Below are positions 1 through 7,603 of a stretch of 22,891 bases of DNA, piece after piece (position 1 is the stretch's first letter; every line of letters starts with the position of its first letter). This stretch comes from a virus. The notes below the pieces were generated by a model. It searched no databases and was not told where the DNA came from. It saw only the letters and a program-made list of their open reading frames with translations. The DNA lies in the IMG/VR virus record IMGVR_UViG_3300021185_001574, positions 1 through 22,891 of that record. The stretch is one strand, 5' to 3'. The position numbers and the translations under genes were made by a program.

Positions 1-2
1 TT

Positions 3-680
3 GTGAAGAAAATTCGCAAAGAAAACCAAGCATTGTTCGAAGCATCCAAGATGAACGTCAAGGCATACTTCGAGAACGACCTTTCCAAAGAGGAAATGGT
101 TGACCACTTCATTGGTCGTATGGTCAATGAACGTATGAATATGTCTGAAATCTCTGCACAGATTGTTAGTGCAGAAGATGATGCAGACCCAAGAGAATTA
201 GAATTGCTTTCAAAACAAGCAGCAGACGAAGCAAAACACTACCGTATGGTCAAAGAAGTTATTGAACATATCACTGGTGAAGAAGTAAACGTCTCCCAAG
301 CACTTGAAGCTGAAAGAAAAGCAGACACCGCCAAAGGCGCATCACTGCTTGAGAAGTATGACGCAGAGAACGACGAAGCAGTCCTCGCCGCATATCAGTT
401 GGTTGCGGAAGGTCGTGCAGAAGCAGTCTGGAATCAGATGGCAGATACTATCGAAGATAGTTTCATCTCTGGTCGTTATCGTGAGATTGCCAAAGACGAA
501 GGTTTTCACAGTGGTATCGGCGCATACATGTTACGCAAACTTGCAACGAATGAGTCTACACAAAGTCGTGTTCAAGGTATCATCGAAGCAATGCGTAAAG
601 ACCTGTTTGAAATCTCGTGTGAAAACACAGTAGAAGCAAAAGGTTCACGCGAACTCGTAAACGCAGCCTACGGTTGGTAA
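3..680 (+). CDS. Ferritin-like diiron protein
   Basis: This 225-residue, mostly helical protein has the residue pattern of a ferritin-like four-helix diiron fold. Candidate metal ligands are E43, E76-x-x-H79, E136 and E166-x-x-H169, which is two E/ExxH half-sites in the usual order. Members of this superfamily are oxidases, oxygenases, N-oxygenases or iron stores, and the specific reaction cannot be read from the sequence. The start used is a GTG at the very edge of the window, so the true start could lie upstream. The gene directly abuts the amidotransferase gene (TAA followed at once by ATG), so it appears to be the visible head of the glycan-modification operon. A role oxidising a sugar amine or another island substrate is inference only. 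The fold assignment is fairly secure; the substrate is unknown. Confidence 0.7.
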   Translation: MKKIRKENQALFEASKMNVKAYFENDLSKEEMVDHFIGRMVNERMNMSEISAQIVSAEDDADPRELELLSKQAADEAKHYRMVKEVIEHITGEEVNVSQALEAERKADTAKGASLLEKYDAENDEAVLAAYQLVAEGRAEAVWNQMADTIEDSFISGRYREIAKDEGFHSGIGAYMLRKLATNESTQSRVQGIIEAMRKDLFEISCENTVEAKGSRELVNAAYGW

Positions 681-1232
681 ATGAGAATAGGACTCACACA
701 ACGAGTCCTCACGCACAACGGACAAGTTCATGACTCTTTAGACCACAACTGGTATAGGTTGTTGAAGGGTCATGAACTCATCCCCATTCCCAACCGTGAA
801 GACTTAGATTATGAATCCCTTGCGGAGTCTCTCGACCTACTCATCATTACGGGTGGGGACAACGAAGAGATTCGCATCCTCACAGAAGTATCCCTCATAA
901 CCGAAATGTCGAGACTGGGTAAACCTATGCTCGGTATCTGTCATGGTGCGTTTCTACTGACAGAGATGCTCGGTGGCAGCACAAAAGACTGTGAGGGTCA
1001 CTATGATACCGAACATCTCGTCTATGGTAACATACCTACACATAGACATGTGAATAGTTTTCATAATATTTGTATTGACAAACTACCCCAAAATGTGATA
1101 CAATTATACATTGATGATGAAGGTAACACAGAGTCTTGGATGAAGGGTAATGTCTGTGCGATTGTCTGGCATCCCGAAAGAATGACAAACCCCTTTATAC
1201 CTTATGAGATTAGAGAAGTGACAGGATTATGA
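681..1232 (+). CDS. Class I glutamine amidotransferase-like hydrolase
   Basis: This 183-residue stand-alone class I amidotransferase domain has the nucleophile elbow GICHG with C87 and the catalytic pair in WHPE (H164, E166). An oxyanion-side glycine motif, ITGGD, lies near residue 57. Such enzymes release ammonia from glutamine or hydrolyse gamma-glutamyl amides. The N-terminal TQRV, a D-H-N-W segment near residue 21 and VNSFHN near residue 124 resemble, from memory, the capsule phosphoramidate hydrolase subfamily typified by Campylobacter Cj1417 (gamma-glutamyl-CDP-amidate hydrolase). Its stop overlaps the cupin start as ATGA. It sits in an operon with methyltransferases and a nucleotidyltransferase, which fits making a modified sugar substituent. 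The catalytic fold is well supported; the phosphoramidate role is a hypothesis. Confidence 0.8.
   Translation: MRIGLTQRVLTHNGQVHDSLDHNWYRLLKGHELIPIPNREDLDYESLAESLDLLIITGGDNEEIRILTEVSLITEMSRLGKPMLGICHGAFLLTEMLGGSTKDCEGHYDTEHLVYGNIPTHRHVNSFHNICIDKLPQNVIQLYIDDEGNTESWMKGNVCAIVWHPERMTNPFIPYEIREVTGL
1075..1104 (+). promoter_or_regulatory. Predicted intragenic sigma70 promoter
   Basis: TTGACA at 1075-1080 and TACAAT at 1099-1104 are separated by 18 nt. The element lies inside the amidotransferase gene and would start transcripts about 110-120 nt upstream of the cupin gene. This is a near-consensus host-type promoter; activity is inferred. Confidence 0.5.
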
Positions 1233-1909
1233 TGAAACAAATTGAGAATACAGAGACCTATCAAGTTACTGATATTTGGAATTATGATATCCAAGTTGTA
1301 AAGGGTATTAACACAACCTATCTCAACAATCACGAGTCTATCGGAACAAGTTATATCATGGGCAAAGATTGTAGTGTCCATATGAAGAATGGCTGGTCTG
1401 TCGATACAAACAGTTTTGCAGGACAGACAGATAATGAGTTCACGGTTGAGACACACAACGAGACATCTGTATTTGCTCACATCAAGTTCTACGGTCTACA
1501 TCTCAACGATGACCGCATGTTTATACCACACGATAATCCAAAAGGCAACCTATCATACATGGATGGCGGCACGAACACCACCGCAGTAAACCCAGGCCGT
1601 CTTGGACTCCCCGTCATCAACTATGTCCACTTCCCCGCAGGAATGAAACAGACTCTCCACACCCACCCAAGTCAACGCATCGGATTAGTCCTGTCTGGTA
1701 AGGGTGAGATTGAACTTGATAATGGTGAGATGTTCCCTATCAAAGCGGGTGACTGTTGGGTTATGGAAAGAAATGTTTTACATAATTTTATGTGTAATAA
1801 GGGTGAGGATGTTACGTTATTTGTATTCAGTCCTGACTCTGCAACAGGGCCAACAGATGAAGTCAACCCATTGAAAGTGAGAACCTATGTCGGGCAACAA
1901 AGAGTATAA
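1229..1909 (+). CDS. Cupin-domain protein
   Basis: This 226-residue protein has a C-terminal cupin barrel (about residues 125-205). Candidate metal ligands are HTH at 144-146 in cupin motif 1 and H185 in motif 2 (VLHNF). The usual motif-1 glutamate is not visible: the position is filled by R150/I151, so any metal site would be all-histidine or incomplete. Residues 1-120 have no recognised motif and may form a second, degenerate beta-barrel half. Cupins in sugar operons are often epimerases, isomerases or dioxygenases, and no specific reaction can be assigned here. The start overlaps the previous stop (ATGA), and a second ATG follows immediately. The 3' end overlaps the next gene by 23 nt. Confidence 0.75.
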   Translation: MMKQIENTETYQVTDIWNYDIQVVKGINTTYLNNHESIGTSYIMGKDCSVHMKNGWSVDTNSFAGQTDNEFTVETHNETSVFAHIKFYGLHLNDDRMFIPHDNPKGNLSYMDGGTNTTAVNPGRLGLPVINYVHFPAGMKQTLHTHPSQRIGLVLSGKGEIELDNGEMFPIKAGDCWVMERNVLHNFMCNKGEDVTLFVFSPDSATGPTDEVNPLKVRTYVGQQRV

Positions 1910-2525
1910 ACGACTACTGATAGTCACAGGCCCACAAGGGTCTGGTAATCATCTATTCAGTAAAGTTCTTGGTTATCATCCGTATGTGAATGGGTGGGAC
2001 TTTGGTGACAAGTATTGGATACCAAGTGACGAAGAACCCTTTGCAGAGTGTTGGGTTGACCCGTCAAAGACAAAGAGTATGTTGGAGGGTTCTGCGATTG
2101 TTGCAAATGTCAGTGTGCCTTTTGTGTATGACGGAGTGAAACAAGTCCCGAAGATACAAGAAGTTGTAAACGAAGCGAAGAATGCGGGATACGATGTGAA
2201 AGTCTGTGTCGTTGTAAGAGAAGAGAATATCAATAAAGAGCAACAGAGACGAGTCCGAAAAGAAGTGACAATGCCGACTGCACTACAATACTATTACAAT
2301 CTAGATGCAGACCTACACTTCCTATCACACGAGTCACTCTATCTCTATGGCGGTGCATACCTGAAGTGGTTGTCAAAGGTTCTAGACTTCCCAATTGCAT
2401 ATGATGATGAACGAATAAATAAGACAATCAGTGAGAACCCGAATGAGAAGTATGTAAAGCATGTTGACTCTCACTGGCTTGATGAACAAGTATGGAATGG
2501 GATAAGACCAAAGAATGAACGGTAA
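1887..2525 (+). CDS. P-loop sulfotransferase/kinase-like protein
   Basis: This 212-residue protein begins with a beta strand followed by a phosphate-binding loop, GPQGSGNHLFSKVLG (about residues 15-29). A G-x-G-N-H form of this loop occurs in sulfotransferase-like P-loop proteins of marine phages and bacteria. There is no clear 3'-phosphate R-x-x-x-x-x-x-x-S signature, although VVVREEN near residue 110 could be the matching strand. It is therefore called sulfotransferase-like rather than sulfotransferase; a nucleotide kinase fold is the alternative. It overlaps the cupin gene upstream by 23 nt and the next P-loop gene downstream by 11 nt, so it is probably translationally coupled within the glycan island. 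Confidence 0.55.
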   Translation: MSGNKEYKRLLIVTGPQGSGNHLFSKVLGYHPYVNGWDFGDKYWIPSDEEPFAECWVDPSKTKSMLEGSAIVANVSVPFVYDGVKQVPKIQEVVNEAKNAGYDVKVCVVVREENINKEQQRRVRKEVTMPTALQYYYNLDADLHFLSHESLYLYGGAYLKWLSKVLDFPIAYDDERINKTISENPNEKYVKHVDSHWLDEQVWNGIRPKNER

Positions 2526-3051
2526 GTATATCTTCGTAACAGGTGCGCCAGGCAGTCGTTGGAGTGGGTATGTAGAAGACCACCTATACACTCGTGATGA
2601 CCTTGACAAGACAGATATGTCACCTGAACGTGAGTATTGGCGTGGTCGTGAGGGTTGTAAGAACCTGATGCATCGAGGTGCATACTTTGACCCCGGCATG
2701 GAGTTTAGAAACGAAGAGAAACACTGGGACGAACCTTTCAGTGGTGAGGGCATTCGCGTAATCAAGTCTCACACATTTGCATATCACTTACCATATCTCA
2801 TGGACTTTGGTTGTCCTATTCATTTGGTATATAGAACTAACCAAGAATGTTTCGATTGGTGGCATCAATGTGGTGGTTGGAATATCTCGTATCCTGACTA
2901 CAAGTGGTATCGTGACGATGACAATATGATAGAACAGATACAGATGCAGAACCTTCTCATCACGGAATTTGTTCAAGAACATGAACTTGAAAAACATAAT
3001 GATGGAAAAAGAGATTACTATATATGGTTACCTACGACAGAGAATGGTTAA
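2515..3051 (+). CDS. Divergent P-loop sulfotransferase-like protein
   Basis: This 178-residue protein opens with a strand and loop (YIFVTGAPGSRWSG, residues 5-18) equivalent to the nucleotide-binding loop of sulfotransferases. A second strand, PIHLVYRTNQ, near residue 101 sits where the PAPS 3'-phosphate-binding strand and arginine would be. Tryptophan and tyrosine are very common in the middle of the protein, as in carbohydrate-binding clefts. It follows another P-loop gene with an 11-nt overlap and overlaps the next methyltransferase gene by 28 nt. Function is assigned only at fold level. It could be a degenerate sulfotransferase; a kinase is less likely because the GKS/T lysine is missing. 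Confidence 0.5.
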   Translation: MNGKYIFVTGAPGSRWSGYVEDHLYTRDDLDKTDMSPEREYWRGREGCKNLMHRGAYFDPGMEFRNEEKHWDEPFSGEGIRVIKSHTFAYHLPYLMDFGCPIHLVYRTNQECFDWWHQCGGWNISYPDYKWYRDDDNMIEQIQMQNLLITEFVQEHELEKHNDGKRDYYIWLPTTENG

Positions 3052-3563
3052 GAGATTATTTCACATATGATTGGCCGAGTTCTCGCACCGCAGGACTTGA
3101 TAGTTATTACTGGACTGGATGGAGATTGATAGATGAAATTAATGATACAGAATCTGTGCTTGACGTGGGTTGTGGGGTTAATCCTTTTAAGAGACACATT
3201 AAAAACCTACACGGTATCGATATTACAGATGTTGGGTCAGACGAACAGGTGGCAATAGAGGACTATAAACCTCAAGAGAAGTTTGATGTTGCGTTTTGTT
3301 TAGGTAGTATTAACTTTGGTGAGTTTACGGATGTCGCAAAACAAATCGATAACTTGACTAAGTTCTGTATGAAAGATAAGTCGCGTATCTACTGGAGATG
3401 TAATCCAGGCCATCGTGACCATGACAATAAGAATGTGAACAAAGTTCCTTTCTTTGAATGGCATATAAATCATCATATAATGCTTTCAGAAGCAACGGGT
3501 TATAGGGTCACGGAGTTTATGCCTGACCAGAATAGAATGTATGTAAAGTGGGAAAGAAAATGA
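3024..3563 (+). CDS. SAM-dependent methyltransferase (class I)
   Basis: This 179-residue class I methyltransferase has motif I VLDVGCG at residues 45-51. An acidic end of beta2 (GIDITD, about 64-69) would bind the SAM ribose, and the motif IV region is FDVAFCLGSINFG near residue 90. The N-terminal segment (REWLRDYFTYDWPSSRT) is typical of small-molecule or sugar methyltransferases that bind the acceptor through an aromatic N-terminus. The acceptor is unknown; an O-methyl group on a glycan is the natural guess from context. Its stop overlaps the ATG of the following sulfotransferase (ATGA at 3560-3563). Confidence 0.8.
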   Translation: MVTYDREWLRDYFTYDWPSSRTAGLDSYYWTGWRLIDEINDTESVLDVGCGVNPFKRHIKNLHGIDITDVGSDEQVAIEDYKPQEKFDVAFCLGSINFGEFTDVAKQIDNLTKFCMKDKSRIYWRCNPGHRDHDNKNVNKVPFFEWHINHHIMLSEATGYRVTEFMPDQNRMYVKWERK

Positions 3564-4261
3564 AACTATTTGTTCACATTCCAAAAAACGGTGGTATGAC
3601 GATTCGCAAGAATATGGACATCCGCAAACAAGTGTTACTCGCACAACCTGACCATCATATCAATAAGAAATATACCAAAGGTCTGGTTGAGAAGATGAAA
3701 AAGACTCAAGACCATGAGGGTTATGAACATGCTCCACTGAGATACTGGCGGTCAGACCTTCGTGACCAGTTCCGTGCGGTTGCGATTGTCCGTAATCCGT
3801 GGGACAGAGTTGTCTCTCGATATCTGTTTGCAAAGAAAGTAATCTTGCACGAGGGGACACAACCACCAGAATATGCAGACATCTCTTCGTTTGAGGCATT
3901 CCTTGAGGAACGACATAAGTGGGGCGGGGAAGAGTATATGTGGCATCGTGCAGTTCGTAACTGGTATCCATCGCATTTTCATGTAGCCGATGAGAACGGT
4001 AATGTGAAGTGTGATATCCTTAGATTTGAGAACTATAATGATGATGTAAAACAATACTTCGGAACTCTCGCAAATCCCGAACCAAGAAACATAACCCGTG
4101 TGCCTAATGACAAAGGTAAGACGGGACACGGGATTCATTACAAAGACATATATACACCAGAGACAACACAGATTGTCGCGGATTGGTATAAACAAGACAT
4201 CGACCACTGGGGTTATGACTTCGACACAGGCCCAACAAGGAACTATTGGAATCGTGGATAA
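3560..4261 (+). CDS. PAPS-dependent carbohydrate sulfotransferase (copy 1)
   Basis: This 233-residue sulfotransferase has both cofactor signatures: the 5'-phosphosulfate loop HIPKNGGMT (residues 6-14) and the 3'-phosphate strand IVRNPWDRVVSRY (about 76-88). Proteins of this type move sulfate from PAPS to a sugar hydroxyl. ATG 3560 is chosen over the in-frame GTG at 3548 because it makes the ATGA overlap seen across this operon and places the first strand at the N-terminus. The next gene is a tandem paralogue. The two share the central motif almost exactly and end in nearly the same residues (WGYDFDTGPTRNYWN). No PAPS-synthesis genes are in the window, so the donor would come from the host or from genes elsewhere. 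Confidence 0.85.
   Translation: MKLFVHIPKNGGMTIRKNMDIRKQVLLAQPDHHINKKYTKGLVEKMKKTQDHEGYEHAPLRYWRSDLRDQFRAVAIVRNPWDRVVSRYLFAKKVILHEGTQPPEYADISSFEAFLEERHKWGGEEYMWHRAVRNWYPSHFHVADENGNVKCDILRFENYNDDVKQYFGTLANPEPRNITRVPNDKGKTGHGIHYKDIYTPETTQIVADWYKQDIDHWGYDFDTGPTRNYWNRG
4223..4252 (+). repeat. 30-bp direct repeat, copy 1
   Basis: This 30-base segment at the 3' end of sulfotransferase copy 1 is identical to 4863-4892 at the 3' end of copy 2, 640 bp away. Each copy carries the AAGGA translation signal and runs into the start of the next gene. The repeat therefore brackets the whole copy-2 gene. Confidence 0.9.
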
Positions 4262-4898
4262 GGAAAAACTACTTATTCATATACCTAAAAATGCAGGCAC
4301 AACTTTTCAGAGACCTGAGTTTATCGGAAAGATTAAACTTCAAACGTGGAGTGGACATCGACACTGGCGATATGTTGACAGGTCAAAATCTTTTATGGAT
4401 AAATTTGATACTGTAGCGATTGTCCGTAATCCGTGGGATAGAGTTGTGTCACGTTACTTTTACGCAAAGAAAGTTATCTATGAAATTGAGGAAAGTTTTT
4501 ACTATGGATACCACAATTATGTTGACCTCACTTCATTTGAGGCGTTTGTAGAACAGAGACACCTATGGGGAAAACCCATGAAACCAAAAGACCTCAGCTC
4601 CGTGCATCATCTATGTTCCATTCGTAGTTGGTCGCCCTCATTTGATTTTGTCGTAGAAGATGATGGGGAAGTCCGTAGCGACATTCTCAGATTTGAAAAC
4701 TTTGATGAAGATATTAATTCATATTTTGGATTTACATCAAATGTAGAACCGATGAATGTGACAGAAAATAGATGTTTATGTCGAGACCTATATACACCAG
4801 AGACAATTCAGATTGTCGCTGACTGGTATAAAAAAGATATTGATTACTGGGGTTATGATTTTGACACAGGCCCAACAAGGAACTATTGGAATGCTTAG
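4254..4898 (+). CDS. PAPS-dependent carbohydrate sulfotransferase (copy 2)
   Basis: This sulfotransferase of about 214 residues has the 5'-phosphosulfate loop HIPKNAGTT (about residues 9-17) and the 3'-phosphate strand AIVRNPWDRVVSRY (about 55-68). The reading frame extends upstream to 4098, but that part overlaps the previous gene out of frame and matches nothing. GTG 4254 places the first beta strand at the expected distance from the N-terminus and overlaps the upstream stop by 8 nt. The protein is a clear tandem paralogue of its neighbour, sharing the central motif, the FEAFxExRH segment and the C-terminus. The two differ in the loops expected to hold the acceptor, which suggests different sugar positions or substrates. 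Confidence 0.85.
   Translation: MDKEKLLIHIPKNAGTTFQRPEFIGKIKLQTWSGHRHWRYVDRSKSFMDKFDTVAIVRNPWDRVVSRYFYAKKVIYEIEESFYYGYHNYVDLTSFEAFVEQRHLWGKPMKPKDLSSVHHLCSIRSWSPSFDFVVEDDGEVRSDILRFENFDEDINSYFGFTSNVEPMNVTENRCLCRDLYTPETIQIVADWYKKDIDYWGYDFDTGPTRNYWNA
4863..4892 (+). repeat. 30-bp direct repeat, copy 2
   Basis: Identical to 4223-4252. It ends at the ATG (4891) of the second methyltransferase. It is probably the trace of the duplication that produced the second sulfotransferase and a potential site for recombinational loss of that gene. Confidence 0.9.
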
Positions 4899-5508
4899 AG
4901 AACTATTTGACAAATACGAGTGTGATAAAGGCACAGAGAAACATCACTACTATAAAGAGTATGAGAAATACTTTGAGTCTGTGAGAGAGAAACCAATCAA
5001 TCTTCTTGAGATTGGAACTTTCAAGGGTGCATCAACTCGTGCGTTTCATGAATACTTGCCGAATGCGAACATCTATACGATTGACATCTTTGTGAGGACT
5101 CTACCAGAGGAGTTGGATATTTTGAGTGAAGAACGTGTTCACTGGTTAAAAGCAGACTCTATGGATGCGTCTCTTGGGAGTAAGATTAAGAGTGAATGGG
5201 GTGATGTGAAGTTTGACTTTATTATTGATGATGGCGCACATTGGCCCGAAGCAAATCGACTGACTTTTGAGAACTGTATTCCTTTTTTAAAAGAAGATGG
5301 AACATATTTCATCGAAGATATCTGGCCTTTACATAGAATGAGTCAAAACGAAATGTCTAACCCGTGGATTCAAAATCGTCTTGACTTATATGATGTATTG
5401 AAACATAATCATTTTATGACAACACTTGAAAAATATAATCATAAGACATATGATAGACGCAAAGAAACAAAGTGTGGTGACACATATATCATCGCATTGA
5501 CCAAATGA
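4891..5508 (+). CDS. SAM-dependent methyltransferase (TylF/Methyltransf_24-like)
   Basis: This protein of about 205 residues has motif I LLEIGTFKGAS at 38-48, an acidic beta2 end (YTIDIF near 62) and IIDDGAH at 111-117. The last motif is the metal-binding-type DD signature of TylF/macrocin and cephalosporin-hydroxylase-like O-methyltransferases. The start at ATG 4891 is preferred because the upstream in-frame extension from 4813 overlaps the sulfotransferase out of frame. The gene overlaps the sulfotransferase stop by 8 nt and its own stop forms ATGA with the next gene. It probably O-methylates a sugar hydroxyl, perhaps metal-dependently; the acceptor is not identifiable. Confidence 0.78.
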   Translation: MLRELFDKYECDKGTEKHHYYKEYEKYFESVREKPINLLEIGTFKGASTRAFHEYLPNANIYTIDIFVRTLPEELDILSEERVHWLKADSMDASLGSKIKSEWGDVKFDFIIDDGAHWPEANRLTFENCIPFLKEDGTYFIEDIWPLHRMSQNEMSNPWIQNRLDLYDVLKHNHFMTTLEKYNHKTYDRRKETKCGDTYIIALTK

Positions 5509-6827
5509 TTAAACTTGTCCTCTTTGACCTAGATGGTGTTCTGGTTGATACAAAGGATATCCACTACGAGGCACTAAACAAAGCACTGGGTCACCGTGCA
5601 ATAACTCAGGAGGAACACCTGAGAGTCTATGATGGTATGACCACCAAAGACAAACTATCTCGTATGGGTTACTCTGAATCAGAGTCGAAAAAGATATTCG
5701 AAGAAAAACAACTGAACACATATGATAGATTAGATACGATACAACAGAACGATGACATTATAGATTTGTTCTTACGACTAAAGGAAGACGGTTATGATAT
5801 TGGAATATGCTCTAATGCGATTAAAAAAACCGTGGAGAAATGCCTATCCAGAATTGGTGTTATTCATCTATGTTCATTTTTTATTACTGCTGATGATGTA
5901 GACCACGCAAAACCACATCCAGAGATATACTGGAAAGCAATGTCTCAATGTGGAGTGTTACCCGAAGAGACTATAATTATTGAGGACTCTCCAACAGGTC
6001 TACTCGCAGCTCATCGTTCAGGTGCGAATGTGATACGAGTGAGTTCACCCGAAGAAGTAAACGTTGACCTAGTAGAGAAGATAAAAGGTAAACCAGTGAA
6101 ACCGAAGTGGAAAGATGATAAACTCAATGTCCTGATTCCGATGGCAGGGGCGGGGAGTCGTTTTGTTGATGCGGGGTATACCTTTCCCAAACCCTTGATT
6201 GATGTTGAGGGTAAACCTATGATTCAGACGGTTGTGGATAATCTAGGGTTTGATGCAAACTATATCTTTGTTGTTCAGAAAGAACACCGCAAACAATATA
6301 ACCTCGACTCAATGTTGAACCTGATTGCACCGAACTGTAAGATTGTAGAGGTCGATGGTGTGACCGAAGGTGCAGCCTGCACAACTCTTCTTGCAAAAGA
6401 ATATATCGACAACGATAACCCATTGTTCATCGCGAACTCTGACCAGTATGTTGAGTGGGACGCGATTGACTTCATGTATACAATGAACGAGAAAGAAGCT
6501 GATGGTGGTCTTGTCACATTCAAGGCAACCCACCCCAAGTGGTCATACGCAAAGACTGATGGTATGGGAATGGTTGTAGAGGTCGCAGAGAAGAACCCTA
6601 TCAGTGACAATGCGACTGTTGGGTTCTACTACTGGAAACGTGGTAAGGATTATGTAACCTATGCCGAAGATATGATTTACCATGATATTCGTGTGAATAA
6701 TGAATTCTATGTTTGTCCTGTGTATAATCTTGCCCTCAAAGAAGGTAAACAGATACACACATATGAGGCAGATACCATGTGGGGTCTTGGAACACCCGAA
6801 GACTTAGAGACTTACCTGTGTCGATAA
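5505..6827 (+). CDS. HAD phosphatase/phosphomutase fused to sugar nucleotidyltransferase
   Basis: This is a two-domain protein of 440 residues. Residues 1-195 are a HAD domain of the beta-phosphoglucomutase type: DLDGVLVDT with nucleophile D8 and acid/base D10, SN at 103-104, K136 and ED at 160-161. Residues 207-440 are a nucleotidyltransferase fold: IPMAGAGSRF at 211-220, FPKPLIDVEGKP at 227-238 and a GLGTPEDL C-terminal motif. Such a fusion could isomerise or dephosphorylate a sugar phosphate and then activate it as an NDP-sugar in one polypeptide, supplying donor for the downstream glycosyltransferases. The nucleotide and sugar are not readable. A heptose-type phosphatase/guanylyltransferase or a polyol/choline-type cytidylyltransferase are alternatives. 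Confidence 0.85.
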   Translation: MIKLVLFDLDGVLVDTKDIHYEALNKALGHRAITQEEHLRVYDGMTTKDKLSRMGYSESESKKIFEEKQLNTYDRLDTIQQNDDIIDLFLRLKEDGYDIGICSNAIKKTVEKCLSRIGVIHLCSFFITADDVDHAKPHPEIYWKAMSQCGVLPEETIIIEDSPTGLLAAHRSGANVIRVSSPEEVNVDLVEKIKGKPVKPKWKDDKLNVLIPMAGAGSRFVDAGYTFPKPLIDVEGKPMIQTVVDNLGFDANYIFVVQKEHRKQYNLDSMLNLIAPNCKIVEVDGVTEGAACTTLLAKEYIDNDNPLFIANSDQYVEWDAIDFMYTMNEKEADGGLVTFKATHPKWSYAKTDGMGMVVEVAEKNPISDNATVGFYYWKRGKDYVTYAEDMIYHDIRVNNEFYVCPVYNLALKEGKQIHTYEADTMWGLGTPEDLETYLCR

Positions 6828-7603
6828 ATGTTTCGTTGTGTGTGTCGGGTAAGTGGATGGGACTTGATTTCACAGAAAGATTGCGTAGAATTATTCCTCA
6901 TGATAATTACTTCACAGGAACATATACTGACTGTGTTTATGACTCAAATTTCAAGATGGGTGAGCCTGAGATGACTTATCATCCTGTCCTTGATACGAAA
7001 CCATATGGAGACCAAGAAAGTCTACAGAGGAGACAATTTTTTAGGTATAGTGATGAAGACATTTTGGACACCGATGGAAATCATAGAGATATGGAAGGTA
7101 GTCGTAACAAATGGTTGAAGAAATTTAGAGACAAGAGTATCAACTGGCACAAACAAATACTAATCCACAATCATATGATGAAAAATATTCCAGAGTGTGA
7201 TATTGTGATAAGGAGTCGGTTTGATGCAATTGCATCTGAAAAGATTGATTGGCAATCGCATATACAGAAGTCACATGATGAAGAAATACCTATAGGATTC
7301 AATACAATCAACATTGCAAAAAACTCGAAGAGGTATTACCATCAGTTGACTAAGATGCAGGATGGCGCAGTATTTTATATCAACGATGCATTGATTATAC
7401 ATCCATATAAGTCTTGGGATTGCGACTTAGTTGATGAACTATATAAAAACAAAGAACTAAAGGGCGCTGAAGAGGGTTGGTATCAAATTCTATCAGAACC
7501 AAATAATCATTACCACCTAACACATGTTGGTGGTGTTTATCTGGAAGCCTATCACGAAAACATTATGGATAAAGATGCAAGCCTACATAATCACTCTTCT
7601 TGA
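6818..7603 (+). CDS. Putative glycosyltransferase (LPS type)
   Basis: This protein of about 261 residues has the first strand NVSLCVSGKW at residues 3-12 and a central CDIVIRSRFDA segment. Both recall bacterial surface-glycan glycosyltransferases that begin with a LSGQ-type motif and carry a VIRxRxD motif. No ATG stands at a sensible position. A GTG at 6818 gives a 10-nt overlap with the previous gene and a complete first strand, whereas ATG 6857 would delete that strand and an in-frame ATA sits at 6824. The acidic R-F-D segment could be the metal/nucleotide site. The 3' end overlaps the GT25 gene by 29 nt. Family assignment is by pattern only, so the confidence is moderate. Confidence 0.55.
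   Translation: MSINVSLCVSGKWMGLDFTERLRRIIPHDNYFTGTYTDCVYDSNFKMGEPEMTYHPVLDTKPYGDQESLQRRQFFRYSDEDILDTDGNHRDMEGSRNKWLKKFRDKSINWHKQILIHNHMMKNIPECDIVIRSRFDAIASEKIDWQSHIQKSHDEEIPIGFNTINIAKNSKRYYHQLTKMQDGAVFYINDALIIHPYKSWDCDLVDELYKNKELKGAEEGWYQILSEPNNHYHLTHVGGVYLEAYHENIMDKDASLHNHSS

Noticed and set aside
4375-4404. TTGACA with possible -10 boxes inside sulfotransferase copy 2
   Set aside because: The candidates at normal spacing (GATAAA) match poorly, so no promoter is called.
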